Below are positions 53,199-60,484 of a DNA stretch of 64,000 bases, piece by piece. The notes below the pieces were generated by a model. It was given only the letters and a program-made list of their open reading frames with translations, had not been told where the DNA came from and ran no database searches. The stretch's first letter is position 1. Each line of letters opens with the position of its first letter. A program made the translations under genes and the position numbers. This stretch comes from Paenibacillus sp. J5C2022 (GTDB lineage: Bacteria; Bacillota; Bacilli; Paenibacillales; Paenibacillaceae): the NCBI RefSeq assembly GCF_025567625.1, contig NZ_JAOQJC010000003.1, positions 186,001 through 250,000 on the forward strand, read 5' to 3'.

Positions 53199-53822
53199 TC
53201 ATGAAGTTGGCTCTACTTGCCGAACCACTCGCTTGTCGTCATTCAGCTCGTAGAGCAAGCCTCCTTGATCATCATAGGCTTTGATCTGCACATTCACATG
53301 TCGGGAGGGCTCTTCTATATCCTTATGGAATGCACGCACAGCCACGAATACGCCATCCTTCAGCACAGTCTTCTCTTCACGTCCATCTTGCCATGTCAAC
53401 TGAACCGATGAGATGGATGGATCGTTCGCTTGCCCGATGTAAGCATGATGCATGTACTTGCCAATTATTGTCCTGTGCCACTTGAAATTGAACAATGTAG
53501 CATTATCCAATGACTCCCCGAACACGCCGCTCCTATTCTCCCATAGCACGCCAAACGGACGAGACACGAAAAAATGATGCATCAATGCATGCTCACGATC
53601 CACAAGCCATACAAAAGAAACGCCGTGACCGGAGCTGATTCGCTCTTCCAGCCGCACATCCGGCTGCTCCGCAGCTGCCAGCGTCTGACTGACGACCTTC
53701 TCCAAACTCCAAGCATTGTTCCCATAATAGCTCCAAATCAATACGCAAGAAAGGAGGACTATGACGATCCATCGCGCTACATGGCCTGACATCTTGCTTT
53801 TTCTACGCTGTGACGTAATCAT
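53199..53822 (-). CDS. Membrane-anchored protein of unknown function
   Basis: A 207-residue protein starting with ATG at 53822 behind GAAGGAGGGGGCGTC and overlapping the upstream stop (ATGA). One N-terminal helix (about 14-32) then an extracellular domain with no family I recognise (HHFFVSRPFGVLWENRSGVF, SSVQLTWQDGREEKTVLKDG). It is translationally coupled to the pilin-like gene, so the two probably act together at the cell surface. Confidence 0.7.
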   Translation of the reverse strand: MITSQRRKSKMSGHVARWIVIVLLSCVLIWSYYGNNAWSLEKVVSQTLAAAEQPDVRLEERISSGHGVSFVWLVDREHALMHHFFVSRPFGVLWENRSGVFGESLDNATLFNFKWHRTIIGKYMHHAYIGQANDPSISSVQLTWQDGREEKTVLKDGVFVAVRAFHKDIEEPSRHVNVQIKAYDDQGGLLYELNDDKRVVRQVEPTS

Positions 53823-54313
53823 GACGCCCCCTCCTTCTCGAACGGTACCTGAAAGCTGAAGGACTCTCCATAAGCTTCATGGTGGACGGTGACGCTCTTT
53901 ACATCCTGCGGCAGCTCTTGAAAGGTGTAAGTGGCTTTTGCTGAGAATAAGCCCATTTTCGTAAAGCTGCTGGTGGAATTATATGCCCCGCCATCGTCGG
54001 TCGTTATGATTATCCTTTGCGGCAGCTTGCTGTATGGCCCGAATTGCTTGCCTGTCGTATACACCGACATCCAATCCTCGTCATCATATATGATGCCATC
54101 GACCCGAATCGACATATTGAAATAAGACTGGTATGCCGCATCTGCCGCATAATAGCTGCCTTCCTTCTTCGCTTCCCGAAGATGGCTCTTGGAACTGGAG
54201 CTTCCAATGAACGGAGACAGCACTTGCAGCAGAAAAAATGATACCAGGCCAAAGAGGATCAGCCATTCCAGAAAAGCCGCTCCCCGATGCACCCGCTCCC
54301 GCATTAAAATCAA
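53819..54313 (-). CDS. Small pilin/TadE-like membrane protein of unknown function
   Basis: About 164 residues. TTG at 54313 is preferred (GGAGG seven bases upstream); ATG at 54304 is the alternative. Near the N-terminus a basic leader ending RERVHRG is followed by AAFLEW and a long hydrophobic helix. This places Gly before the cut and Glu at +5, as in prepilins; TadE-like proteins begin similarly. The rest is a polar beta-rich domain of no recognised family. It overlaps the next gene by four bases. Function unknown. Confidence 0.62.
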   Translation of the reverse strand: MILMRERVHRGAAFLEWLILFGLVSFFLLQVLSPFIGSSSSKSHLREAKKEGSYYAADAAYQSYFNMSIRVDGIIYDDEDWMSVYTTGKQFGPYSKLPQRIIITTDDGGAYNSTSSFTKMGLFSAKATYTFQELPQDVKSVTVHHEAYGESFSFQVPFEKEGAS

Positions 54314-54381
54314 TGTCTCCCCTCCTCTTTTCGCCAATCCATTTCCTTCCTTTACCATACCACAGTTCCATGAGGAAGCTA

Positions 54382-54430
54382 TTGACAATTTTAAAAGTTG
54401 AGATTATTATGAATTTACGTAATTACGTAA
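54382..54430 (+). promoter_or_regulatory. Promoter and palindromic operator of the ArsR-GyrB fusion gene
   Basis: TTGACA (54382-54387), exactly 17 bases, TATTAT (54405-54410). TTACGTAATTACGTAA at 54415-54430 is a perfect 16-bp palindrome made of two TTACGTAA units and covers the predicted transcription start. This is where an autorepressor of ArsR type would bind. Confidence 0.8.
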
Positions 54431-54463
54431 TAACAAACTTACTGAAGAGGAGGAAAACAAGGT

Positions 54464-55618
54464 ATGACTCGGAATTACGGACAAGAGCTGGATGAAATGG
54501 AAGCGCAATTGGCTGAGCTAAGAGAGATTGTCTTATCAGGATTGCGCAGCGGCAAAGCGGCACAAACGTCCGACAGCATAGCATCACTGTACAGTGTGCC
54601 TGCAACCGAATTGGAGACGGCGGGGGATAATGCAAATTATGCGAATGAAGCGGCTGAGGATGGTACGATCCATTACTCCGGATGGTATACGGGGGCTCAT
54701 GAACAATTTCGTTACAAGTGGGAGCCGCAAAGAAGAAATGTCGCCATGCTGCTAGGGGTCGATGGGGATAAGACTTCCAGAGTGCTGGGTGCAATTGCAC
54801 ACAAGCAGCGGCTTGACATATTGCGTGCGCTTATGGGGGAGCCGTTAACGGGAGCAGAGCTTGTCGAGCGTCTGAACATGGGGACGACCGGTCAGCTCTA
54901 CCATCATACGAAAGCGTTGCTTGGAGCTGGATTGCTCGTACAGGAAGAACGCGGAGGACAATATATGCTGCCAGGCAAGCGGACCCTTCCCGTCCTGCTG
55001 CTGCTGGCTGCAGTATCCGAGCTGCTGGATGCAAGCGATTATATAGAGCTGGCTGAGGCGAGAGATCGACATGCGGATTATCTTGGCGAGCCGGGGGATG
55101 GATATAGCGCTGTTCATATGGTCCGTTCCATATTGGAAAATGTCATACAGGAGCATGAGGCTGGCTTCTGTACGCAAGTCGCCATTATTCTGCATAGCGA
55201 TGGACATGTGACCATAGCCGATAACGGGCGGGGGATTACGCTGCAAGCGTTCGCGGATTCGGAGAAGCCTCGCGTTCAGGCCATTCTGACCGAGCTTAGC
55301 CGCAACGCCAGTGCATCCGTCCATGCTCCCGGCAGCGTGAAGGGGATTACGCTCCCAGTCGTCAACGCCTTGTCCCGACAGCTAACGGTAGAGGTACGGC
55401 GAGAAGGCAAAGTAGTCCGCCAGACTTACGGGCACGGTATCCCTCAGACGGGCCTGCTTACGGTCGGGCTTACGGAAGAGAGGGGTACCAGCCTGACGTT
55501 TCAGCCGGACCCTGACATTTTCCTGGGAGGTATTGATCTCGAAGCGCTGTCCGCTGTCGTCGCTGCCATCTCGGATGCTCACCCCGCACTGACGGTGACG
55601 CTACTGCAGGACGGATAG
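54464..55618 (+). CDS. ArsR-type HTH fused to a degenerate GyrB-like GHKL ATPase domain
   Basis: A 384-residue protein, start behind GAGGAGG. Residues 1-95 are a variable region. About 103-170 form a winged HTH (IAHKQRLDILRALMGEPLTG, TTGQLYHHTKALLGAGLLVQ). About 214-384 track the DNA gyrase B N-terminal ATPase: HMVRSILENVIQEHEAGFC over the GyrB N box (Asn226 kept, catalytic Glu replaced by Ser), ADNGRGI for the ATP-binding DxGxG box, GSVKGITLPVVNALS over the glycine lid (His-Gly lost), then REGKVVRQTYGHGIPQ and ERGTSLTFQPDPDIF. No transducer, TOPRIM or DNA-gate part. I infer a transcription factor that senses a nucleotide or GHKL-type ligand rather than a topoisomerase. Confidence 0.8.
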   Translation: MTRNYGQELDEMEAQLAELREIVLSGLRSGKAAQTSDSIASLYSVPATELETAGDNANYANEAAEDGTIHYSGWYTGAHEQFRYKWEPQRRNVAMLLGVDGDKTSRVLGAIAHKQRLDILRALMGEPLTGAELVERLNMGTTGQLYHHTKALLGAGLLVQEERGGQYMLPGKRTLPVLLLLAAVSELLDASDYIELAEARDRHADYLGEPGDGYSAVHMVRSILENVIQEHEAGFCTQVAIILHSDGHVTIADNGRGITLQAFADSEKPRVQAILTELSRNASASVHAPGSVKGITLPVVNALSRQLTVEVRREGKVVRQTYGHGIPQTGLLTVGLTEERGTSLTFQPDPDIFLGGIDLEALSAVVAAISDAHPALTVTLLQDG

Positions 55619-55683
55619 TTCAATTCGGGGCGTTGTCGCAACCTCCTTCTCCATCGTGACCATCTGTTCAACATTTGCTCATT

Positions 55684-55717
55684 CTGGCGTTTGTGCGATT
55701 TGTCGTACAAACGCCAG
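55684..55717 (+). terminator. Possible terminator hairpin after the fusion gene
   Basis: CTGGCGTTTGT (55684-55694) pairs perfectly with ACAAACGCCAG (55707-55717) around a 12-base loop, followed by a G-rich stretch then TTCTT. It lies 66 bases beyond the stop. The lack of a T-run makes termination uncertain. Confidence 0.4.
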
Positions 55718-55793
55718 GGGGTTCTTGCTTCTGCGTCTCGTTTGTATGATATTCCATCCAAACCCCGCCCATTTACTCCGCTAACCCAGCAAA

Positions 55794-56423
55794 TTGTACG
55801 ATTTTTCGTTACTACTTAGATACTAAAGCAAGTAGGGGCTTATCGCTCAATATGGTCACATAGAATCGGAAAAGAAGCGGGAATTGTGCGCTATCGCTCA
55901 TTTTGCTCACATAGCCCCGCCAAACGTGCCTCGTACCGCCGAAAAGTAGGAGCTATCGCTCAATATGGTCACATAGAATCGGAAAAGAAGCGGGAATTGT
56001 GAGCTATCGCTCATTTTGCTCACATAGCCCCGCCAAACGTGCCTCGTACCGCCGAAAAGTAGGAGCTATCGCTCAATATGGTCACATAGAATCGGAAAAG
56101 AAGCGGGAATTGTGCGCTATCGCTCATTTTGCTCACATAGCCCCGCCAAGTGTGCCTCGTACCGCCGAAAAGTAGGAGCTATCGCTCAATATGGTCACAT
56201 AGAATCGGAAAAGAAGCGGGAATTGTGCGCTATCGCTCATTTTGCTCACATAGCCCCGCCAAGCGTGCCTCGTACCGCCGAAAAGTAGGAGCTATCGCTC
56301 AATATGGTCACATAGAATCGGAAAAGAAGCGGGAATTGTGCGCTATCGCTCATTTTGCTCACATAGCCCCGCCAAGTGTACCTTGTGCCGACTGGACCTA
56401 AGTAGTAACGATTTTTCTTACAA
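55794..56423. repeat. Element of five 113-bp tandem repeats bounded by 26-bp inverted repeats
   Basis: Five units begin (TATCGCTCA) at 55841, 55954, 56067, 56180 and 56293, spaced exactly 113 bp. Each unit holds two 23-bp sub-repeats, TATCGCTCA-ATATG-GTCACATAG and TATCGCTCA-TTTTG-CTCACATAG, and potential stems GCGGG/CCCGC and GCTAT/ATAGC. The array is flanked by inverted repeats at 55794-55819 and 56398-56423 that match at 21 of 26 positions, including 14 contiguous (core GTTACTACTTAG). As 113 is not a multiple of three, the array cannot encode a protein repeat. About 1 kb here (55619-56616) contains no gene. Confidence 0.92.
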
Positions 56424-56525
56424 CTTTCCCATGCTGCTGCGTATTGATCATAAGAACATTGTTTCTATGCATACTTCCAGAAGCTCACAGTACCCAGACC
56501 TGAGTAAATGTGATGGCGAGAAACT

Positions 56526-56566
56526 GAAAAAGCTCCCCTGCATCCATTAGAATGCTAGTGGGAGCT
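56526..56566 (-). terminator. Terminator of the HNH nuclease gene
   Basis: AGCTCCC (56531-56537) pairs with GGGAGCT (56560-56566), with further pairing inside (TGCAT/ATGC). On the minus strand TTTTT follows. Confidence 0.75.
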
Positions 56567-56616
56567 GTCTGTGGGCTACTGGGATAAGGATCATACGGAA
56601 TTACTCTAGAGCCACT

Positions 56617-57663
56617 CTACTTGGAGGGAAGCATATTCAGAAATTCGTCCATGTCCTTACTTGCTTTCATCTGATTACATTCATTGCAGGCGCATACGCA
56701 GTTCATCGGCGTCGTATGTCCACCCTTAGCGCGTGGAAGCACATGATCGATCGTATCGCCGTATTCGCCGCAGAAGCGGCAGGTATAATTGTCGCGCGTC
56801 AGAATAAGGTGGCGGAACTCCTTGTTGCTGTATAGCCTCCTAATCGTTCGCGGATTGACAATGACCGCGGCGCCTTCCCGCACCAGGACGCGAGCCAACT
56901 CCGGCTCAATCTCCTGATACCAGCGCCGCCCCTTGTCCGTCTTGCCGCGCATGCGAATAAATCCCTTATGCGTCGGGCGCAACAGCGATTCATCCCGTGG
57001 ATCGCCCATATGAGGACGCATGGGCGCTGCCGGTGCTGCGGCGGCTTCCTGCCGATTCAGCTTGGCACCGCCTCTGCGACGCTTGCGGCGTGGCTTGCTG
57101 CGCAGCTTTGCGCCGCTTTCCACCGCCGCACGCTGCGCTCGCTCCGCAACCGCTACCGCGCCGCTTTCCACCGCCGCACGCTGCGCTCGCTCCGCACCCG
57201 CTGCCGCGCCGCCTCCGGCCGCAGCCTGCTGCGCTCGCTCCGCACCCGCTACCGCGCCGCCTCCGGCCGCCGACTGCTGCGCTCGCTCCGCACCCGCTGC
57301 CGCGCCGCCTCCGGCCGCAGCCTGCTGCGCTCGCTCCGCACCCGCTACCGCGCCGCCTCCGGCCGCAGCCTGCTGCGCTCGCTCCGCACCCGCTACCGCG
57401 CCGCCTCCGGCCGCAGCCTGCTGCGCTCGCTCCGCACCCGCTCTTGCGCTTGCACGAGTGCCGCTGCGCGCACTCAAGCTCCGCTCCGGCACGTGCCGCT
57501 CCAGTCGCCTGCACGAGCGACACGTGCCCCGCCGCCCGTATCGGCCGGATCTCCTGCCCGTTCTCCGCAGGAAATCCCCAAGCGGCTTCATCGCGCCGCA
57601 TGTTGCGCATCGTTTGCTCTCCGTATGCTGTTGTATCGTTATTGGATTCATTTCGATAGTCAT
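56617..57663 (-). CDS. HNH endonuclease with N-terminal zinc ribbon and seven 16-residue repeats
   Basis: About 348 residues from ATG 57663; the ribosome site is weak (GGA), and TATACT only a few bases upstream hints at a very short leader. An N-terminal zinc ribbon (CATCGAMKPLGDF, later CRSCRR) is followed by seven units of AGAERAQQAAAGGGAV type (57106-57441), a basic linker, and a C-terminal HNH domain: CRFCGEYGDTIDHVLPRAKG, then CVCACNECNQMKASKD, with four Cys and the DH catalytic pair. HNH proteins nick or cut DNA. The Ala/Gly-rich spacer is unusual for the group and would vary in length by slippage. It stands alone with its own terminator. Confidence 0.88.
   Translation of the reverse strand: MTIEMNPITIQQHTESKRCATCGAMKPLGDFLRRTGRRSGRYGRRGTCRSCRRLERHVPERSLSARSGTRASARAGAERAQQAAAGGGAVAGAERAQQAAAGGGAVAGAERAQQAAAGGGAAAGAERAQQSAAGGGAVAGAERAQQAAAGGGAAAGAERAQRAAVESGAVAVAERAQRAAVESGAKLRSKPRRKRRRGGAKLNRQEAAAAPAAPMRPHMGDPRDESLLRPTHKGFIRMRGKTDKGRRWYQEIEPELARVLVREGAAVIVNPRTIRRLYSNKEFRHLILTRDNYTCRFCGEYGDTIDHVLPRAKGGHTTPMNCVCACNECNQMKASKDMDEFLNMLPSK
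57106..57441 (-). repeat. 48-bp coding tandem repeat inside the HNH gene (7 units)
   Basis: Seven 48-bp units encode AGAERAQQ-A/S-AAGGGA-V/A, with the last two changed to RAQRAAVESGA. The unit is a multiple of three and is free of stops in several frames on both strands, which creates long spurious open frames. Confidence 0.92.
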
Positions 57664-57740
57664 AGTGTTTCCAGTATAACACACTCTCCCGATTGAACAG
57701 AATGGAATCCCCGCATTTGCGCCTATTGTTCCTATAACGC

Positions 57741-57771
57741 TTGACCTTAGGTCAGACCTAAGGTGTATCGT
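57741..57771 (+). promoter_or_regulatory. MerR-type promoter with perfect operator dyad
   Basis: TTGACC (57741-57746), 19-base spacer, TATCGT (57766-57771). CCTTAGGTC-A-GACCTAAGG (57745-57763) is a perfect dyad that fills the spacer. An over-long spacer filled by a dyad is the hallmark of MerR activators, which untwist the DNA to align -35 and -10. The regulator is encoded by the second gene of this operon (58614). Confidence 0.85.
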
Positions 57772-57818
57772 AATGATAGTTCCTGTATAAGCCTATCTCA
57801 TGGATTGGGGAGTTGCTT

Positions 57819-58463
57819 GTGTCTAACATGTCTTCCATTACCGAGCCCATACGCATCCAGCCGTTTCAACCGGAGCACTTTCCCGAAGTCAGCCGCTTGC
57901 TTGTCCATTCATTCAGGGGAAAGTTTCAGGCTTTGACCAAGCTGTCCGACGACGTTCTCGCGAGCTTTTTCAACAAGCTGTTCCACTATTATCCATCTGA
58001 AGACGCATCCTGCAGAATAGTCGCCATCCAAGAAGACGAAGTTGTGGGCACGCTGGAGCTGAAGTGGTACATCCCCCGGGCAAAAGAAGAACCGTTTCCG
58101 TCCTGGAGCGCCTTTCGCGAGTTCGGCACCTGGACAATAATCAAGCTGTTGTTCGGTTTGCAATTTCTGAACCATGAGCCGCGTGTCGGAGAATGCTATA
58201 TATCCGAGGTTGCGGTCCATCCCAATCATCAGGGCAAGGGCATTGGCAAGCTGCTGCTGCGATGGGCCATGAACTACGCATGCGCCGACGAGCGCTTTGA
58301 CACCCTCAGCTTGCACGTCTCTCACAAAAACGAGCGTGCACGGATGCTATACGAGCTGCTTTCCTTCCAAACCGTCCGAAAAGAAAGCAGCCTCATCCGC
58401 TACTTGCTATTCCACGAACGGCAATGGCACTTTATGACGTTTAAGCCCTATCGTTCGCAATAA
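57819..58463 (+). CDS. GNAT-family N-acetyltransferase
   Basis: About 214 residues. GTG at 57819 has GGGGAG six bases upstream and is preferred over ATG at 57828. The acetyl-CoA site is visible as ISEVAVHPNHQGKGIGKLLL, and the C-terminal strand as LSLHVSHKNERARMLYELLS followed by FQ. The substrate is unknown. As the first gene of a MerR-regulated operon it may inactivate a toxic compound by acetylation, which is inference. Confidence 0.9.
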   Translation: MSNMSSITEPIRIQPFQPEHFPEVSRLLVHSFRGKFQALTKLSDDVLASFFNKLFHYYPSEDASCRIVAIQEDEVVGTLELKWYIPRAKEEPFPSWSAFREFGTWTIIKLLFGLQFLNHEPRVGECYISEVAVHPNHQGKGIGKLLLRWAMNYACADERFDTLSLHVSHKNERARMLYELLSFQTVRKESSLIRYLLFHERQWHFMTFKPYRSQ

Positions 58464-58613
58464 CGCCGAGCATGCAGCTTGTGTGCCCTATTCTCACTGA
58501 ACAGCCGACTGAGTTGCATTTGTGCAGCCTTCTGCTTGAACTGCACCTGGACCGGCATGCCTTGTCATGGCACAATTTCACTATACGACTTGAACCGGAA
58601 AGGAGACGGCTGC

Positions 58614-59402
58614 ATGAAGGACCATATTACGATTAGCGAGCTGGCCAGACTGATGAACGTATCGCACCATCAAATCCGCTATTTTGAGGAGAAAGGAATA
58701 CTCCCGCCCGCTTACATCGACAATAACGGCTACCGGATGTACGGCATGGAGCAAGTGTATCGATTATCCCACATTCTGTTGCTCAGAAAGCTGGGAGAGC
58801 CTGTTCCATCTATTAAAAACTGCATGGACAACTATAAGGCGGAGCAATATGAACGGCTGCTGGAGAGGGCAGTCGACAACATTGATGCGGAGATGCGGCG
58901 GCTGGAGGAGACGAAGCGATTCATTGCCAAAGTGATCTCCGAGCACAACAGTTCCCGCCAGCAGATGGACCGATTCTCCGTGAAACAGAAGCAAGCCGTA
59001 ACGCTCATGGAGTGGCTGCGCTTCGAAGTACATGAATACGCGGAAGGAATCTCGGCCAAGCGGCTGGCCGAACGAGGCCAGGAAGTAGGCAATCTGTTCG
59101 AGCAGGACATCCATTATTTGTTCGACGAATCGAACGTTCTTACTCTCTGTGTGGAATCGGCGGAGCCGGACGCCATGACCCTCCCCAGCGGCAAGTATCT
59201 GACCATTCAGAAGCCAGTGCAAGCCGAGGATGAGCTGGACGCGATTATTGCGCGCTTTTATACCTATGCCACCCAGCACAGCTTGTCGTTAAGCGGTCCG
59301 TTAGTGCTTATCGAGCGGTCTTACCTGTCCATGTTCCACAAGAATGAATTGGTGTACGAATTACAAGCGCTCATCCGTCAGGATACCGAAGCAGGACACT
59401 AA
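58614..59402 (+). CDS. MerR-family regulator with a GyrI-like effector domain
   Basis: A 262-residue activator, ATG at 58614 behind AAAGGAGACGGCTGC; the longer frame from 58479 has no support. The HTH (ITISELARLMNVSHHQIRYF, then NNGYRMYGMEQVYRLSHILL) is followed by the long coiled dimerisation helix (about 75-115) and a C-terminal BmrR/GyrI-type ligand domain (TLPSGKYLTIQKPVQ, GPLVLIERSYLSMF). BmrR-like proteins bind hydrophobic drugs. It lies between acetyltransferase and hydrolase genes and likely drives the promoter at 57741. Confidence 0.92.
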   Translation: MKDHITISELARLMNVSHHQIRYFEEKGILPPAYIDNNGYRMYGMEQVYRLSHILLLRKLGEPVPSIKNCMDNYKAEQYERLLERAVDNIDAEMRRLEETKRFIAKVISEHNSSRQQMDRFSVKQKQAVTLMEWLRFEVHEYAEGISAKRLAERGQEVGNLFEQDIHYLFDESNVLTLCVESAEPDAMTLPSGKYLTIQKPVQAEDELDAIIARFYTYATQHSLSLSGPLVLIERSYLSMFHKNELVYELQALIRQDTEAGH

Positions 59403-59420
59403 AGTGAAGGAGAGAGCGAC

Positions 59421-60428
59421 ATGACGAAGAAGAGAATAGGAATAGCATTAGGAGCAATCATCCTTCTGCTGGCGGCAGCCGGCATCTATATCGCCATCCA
59501 GCATGACTACGATATGAAGGAACAAGTCATTGAAATAGACACTCCGGAGGGCAAGCTGACAGGCACATTCGTCCTGCCAAAATCGTACGACGGCAAGCTT
59601 GGCCTCGTCTTGTTCATCCATGGCGACGGCCCCATCGATGCTACGCACAGTGGCGGCTACAGGCCGTTATGGGAGCGTCTCGCATCTCTCGGATACGCAT
59701 CCTTATCCATCGACAAGCGCGGCATTAACGGCTCGGAGGGCAATTGGGAGCATCAGAGCATGGAAGATCGGATGACGGAAGCGCGCCGCGCCATGGCATG
59801 GGCGAAGAAGCAGCCGATGATCGACGGCCATCGCATAGGCGCTTGGGGAGCAAGCCAGGCGGGATGGGTCATTCCCAAGCTTGCCGGAGAAGAGCAGCTG
59901 ACATTCAGCATTCTCGTATCGCCGGCTGTCAATTGGGTAGAGCAAGGACGATATCACACTCGCGCACACAGGAAGAAAGCGGGCTTGAGCGACGAAGAGA
60001 TCGACAAGGCGCTCGCTTACGACAAGCAAGTGCTGGAGCTGCTGGAGCGGCAGAGTTCCTATGAAGATTACCTGAAGATCGCGGACGAGCAGAGAGCGAT
60101 GTCGAAGGACCGCTGGCTATTCGCCGGCAAGAACTACATGGCAGATTCCACCGAAGAGCTCAGCCACTTCAAGTCTCCGGTGCTCCTGCTGCTGGGCGAG
60201 AAGGACATTCATGTCGACATCAAGGATACCGAGCAGGTCTATCGTGAGAAGATCGATCCGCAGCTGCTTGACGTCACCGTCTTCCAGAATACCGAGCATT
60301 CCATGCTCAGTGTCAAAACGGCTAATTCCGAGCTTCGTGCGTTATGGATCAGCGTGCTGGCCCCAAGACAGATTACAGTTCCGGCTTATATGGACCGCAT
60401 TGAGCAATTTCTCCGACAGTTGCCGTAG
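59421..60428 (+). CDS. Membrane-anchored alpha/beta hydrolase
   Basis: A 335-residue protein with an N-terminal signal anchor (about 5-26) and an extracytoplasmic alpha/beta-hydrolase domain. LVLFIHGDGPIDATHSGGYR holds the oxyanion HG, GAWGASQAGWVIPKL the nucleophile Ser, LLLGEKDIHVD the acid and NTEHSML the His. It resembles the YtmA/FrsA-like esterases or peptidases. It follows the MerR gene by 18 bases and ends the operon. A role in drug or ester detoxification is inferred from context. Confidence 0.88.
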   Translation: MTKKRIGIALGAIILLLAAAGIYIAIQHDYDMKEQVIEIDTPEGKLTGTFVLPKSYDGKLGLVLFIHGDGPIDATHSGGYRPLWERLASLGYASLSIDKRGINGSEGNWEHQSMEDRMTEARRAMAWAKKQPMIDGHRIGAWGASQAGWVIPKLAGEEQLTFSILVSPAVNWVEQGRYHTRAHRKKAGLSDEEIDKALAYDKQVLELLERQSSYEDYLKIADEQRAMSKDRWLFAGKNYMADSTEELSHFKSPVLLLLGEKDIHVDIKDTEQVYREKIDPQLLDVTVFQNTEHSMLSVKTANSELRALWISVLAPRQITVPAYMDRIEQFLRQLP

Positions 60429-60433
60429 CACGA

Positions 60434-60482
60434 AAAAAAACAGGAAGAGACCCCATCGCGACGACGATGCGGTCTCTATTCC
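60434..60482 (-). terminator. Terminator between the hydrolase and anti-sigma genes
   Basis: GAGACC-CATCG and CGATG-GGTCTC arms (with small mismatches) flank a short loop. On the minus strand the outer AGGAA/TTCCT pairing is followed by TTTTTTTT. It serves the minus-strand anti-sigma gene and may also block plus-strand transcription. Confidence 0.87.
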
Positions 60483-60484
60483 TG

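Noticed and set aside
55841-56400. Whether the 113-bp array is a CRISPR.
   Set aside because: Whole units including the supposed spacers are repeated nearly identically. There are no unique spacers and no cas genes.
56150-56401. An 83-codon open frame inside the 113-bp array.
   Set aside because: The unit length is not a multiple of three, so the frame drifts at each copy. No ribosome site.
56968-57696. Long open frames on the plus strand across the HNH gene.
   Set aside because: They are products of the stop-free 48-bp repeat. They have no ribosome sites and give Arg/Pro-rich nonsense, while the minus frame has clear zinc ribbon and HNH motifs.
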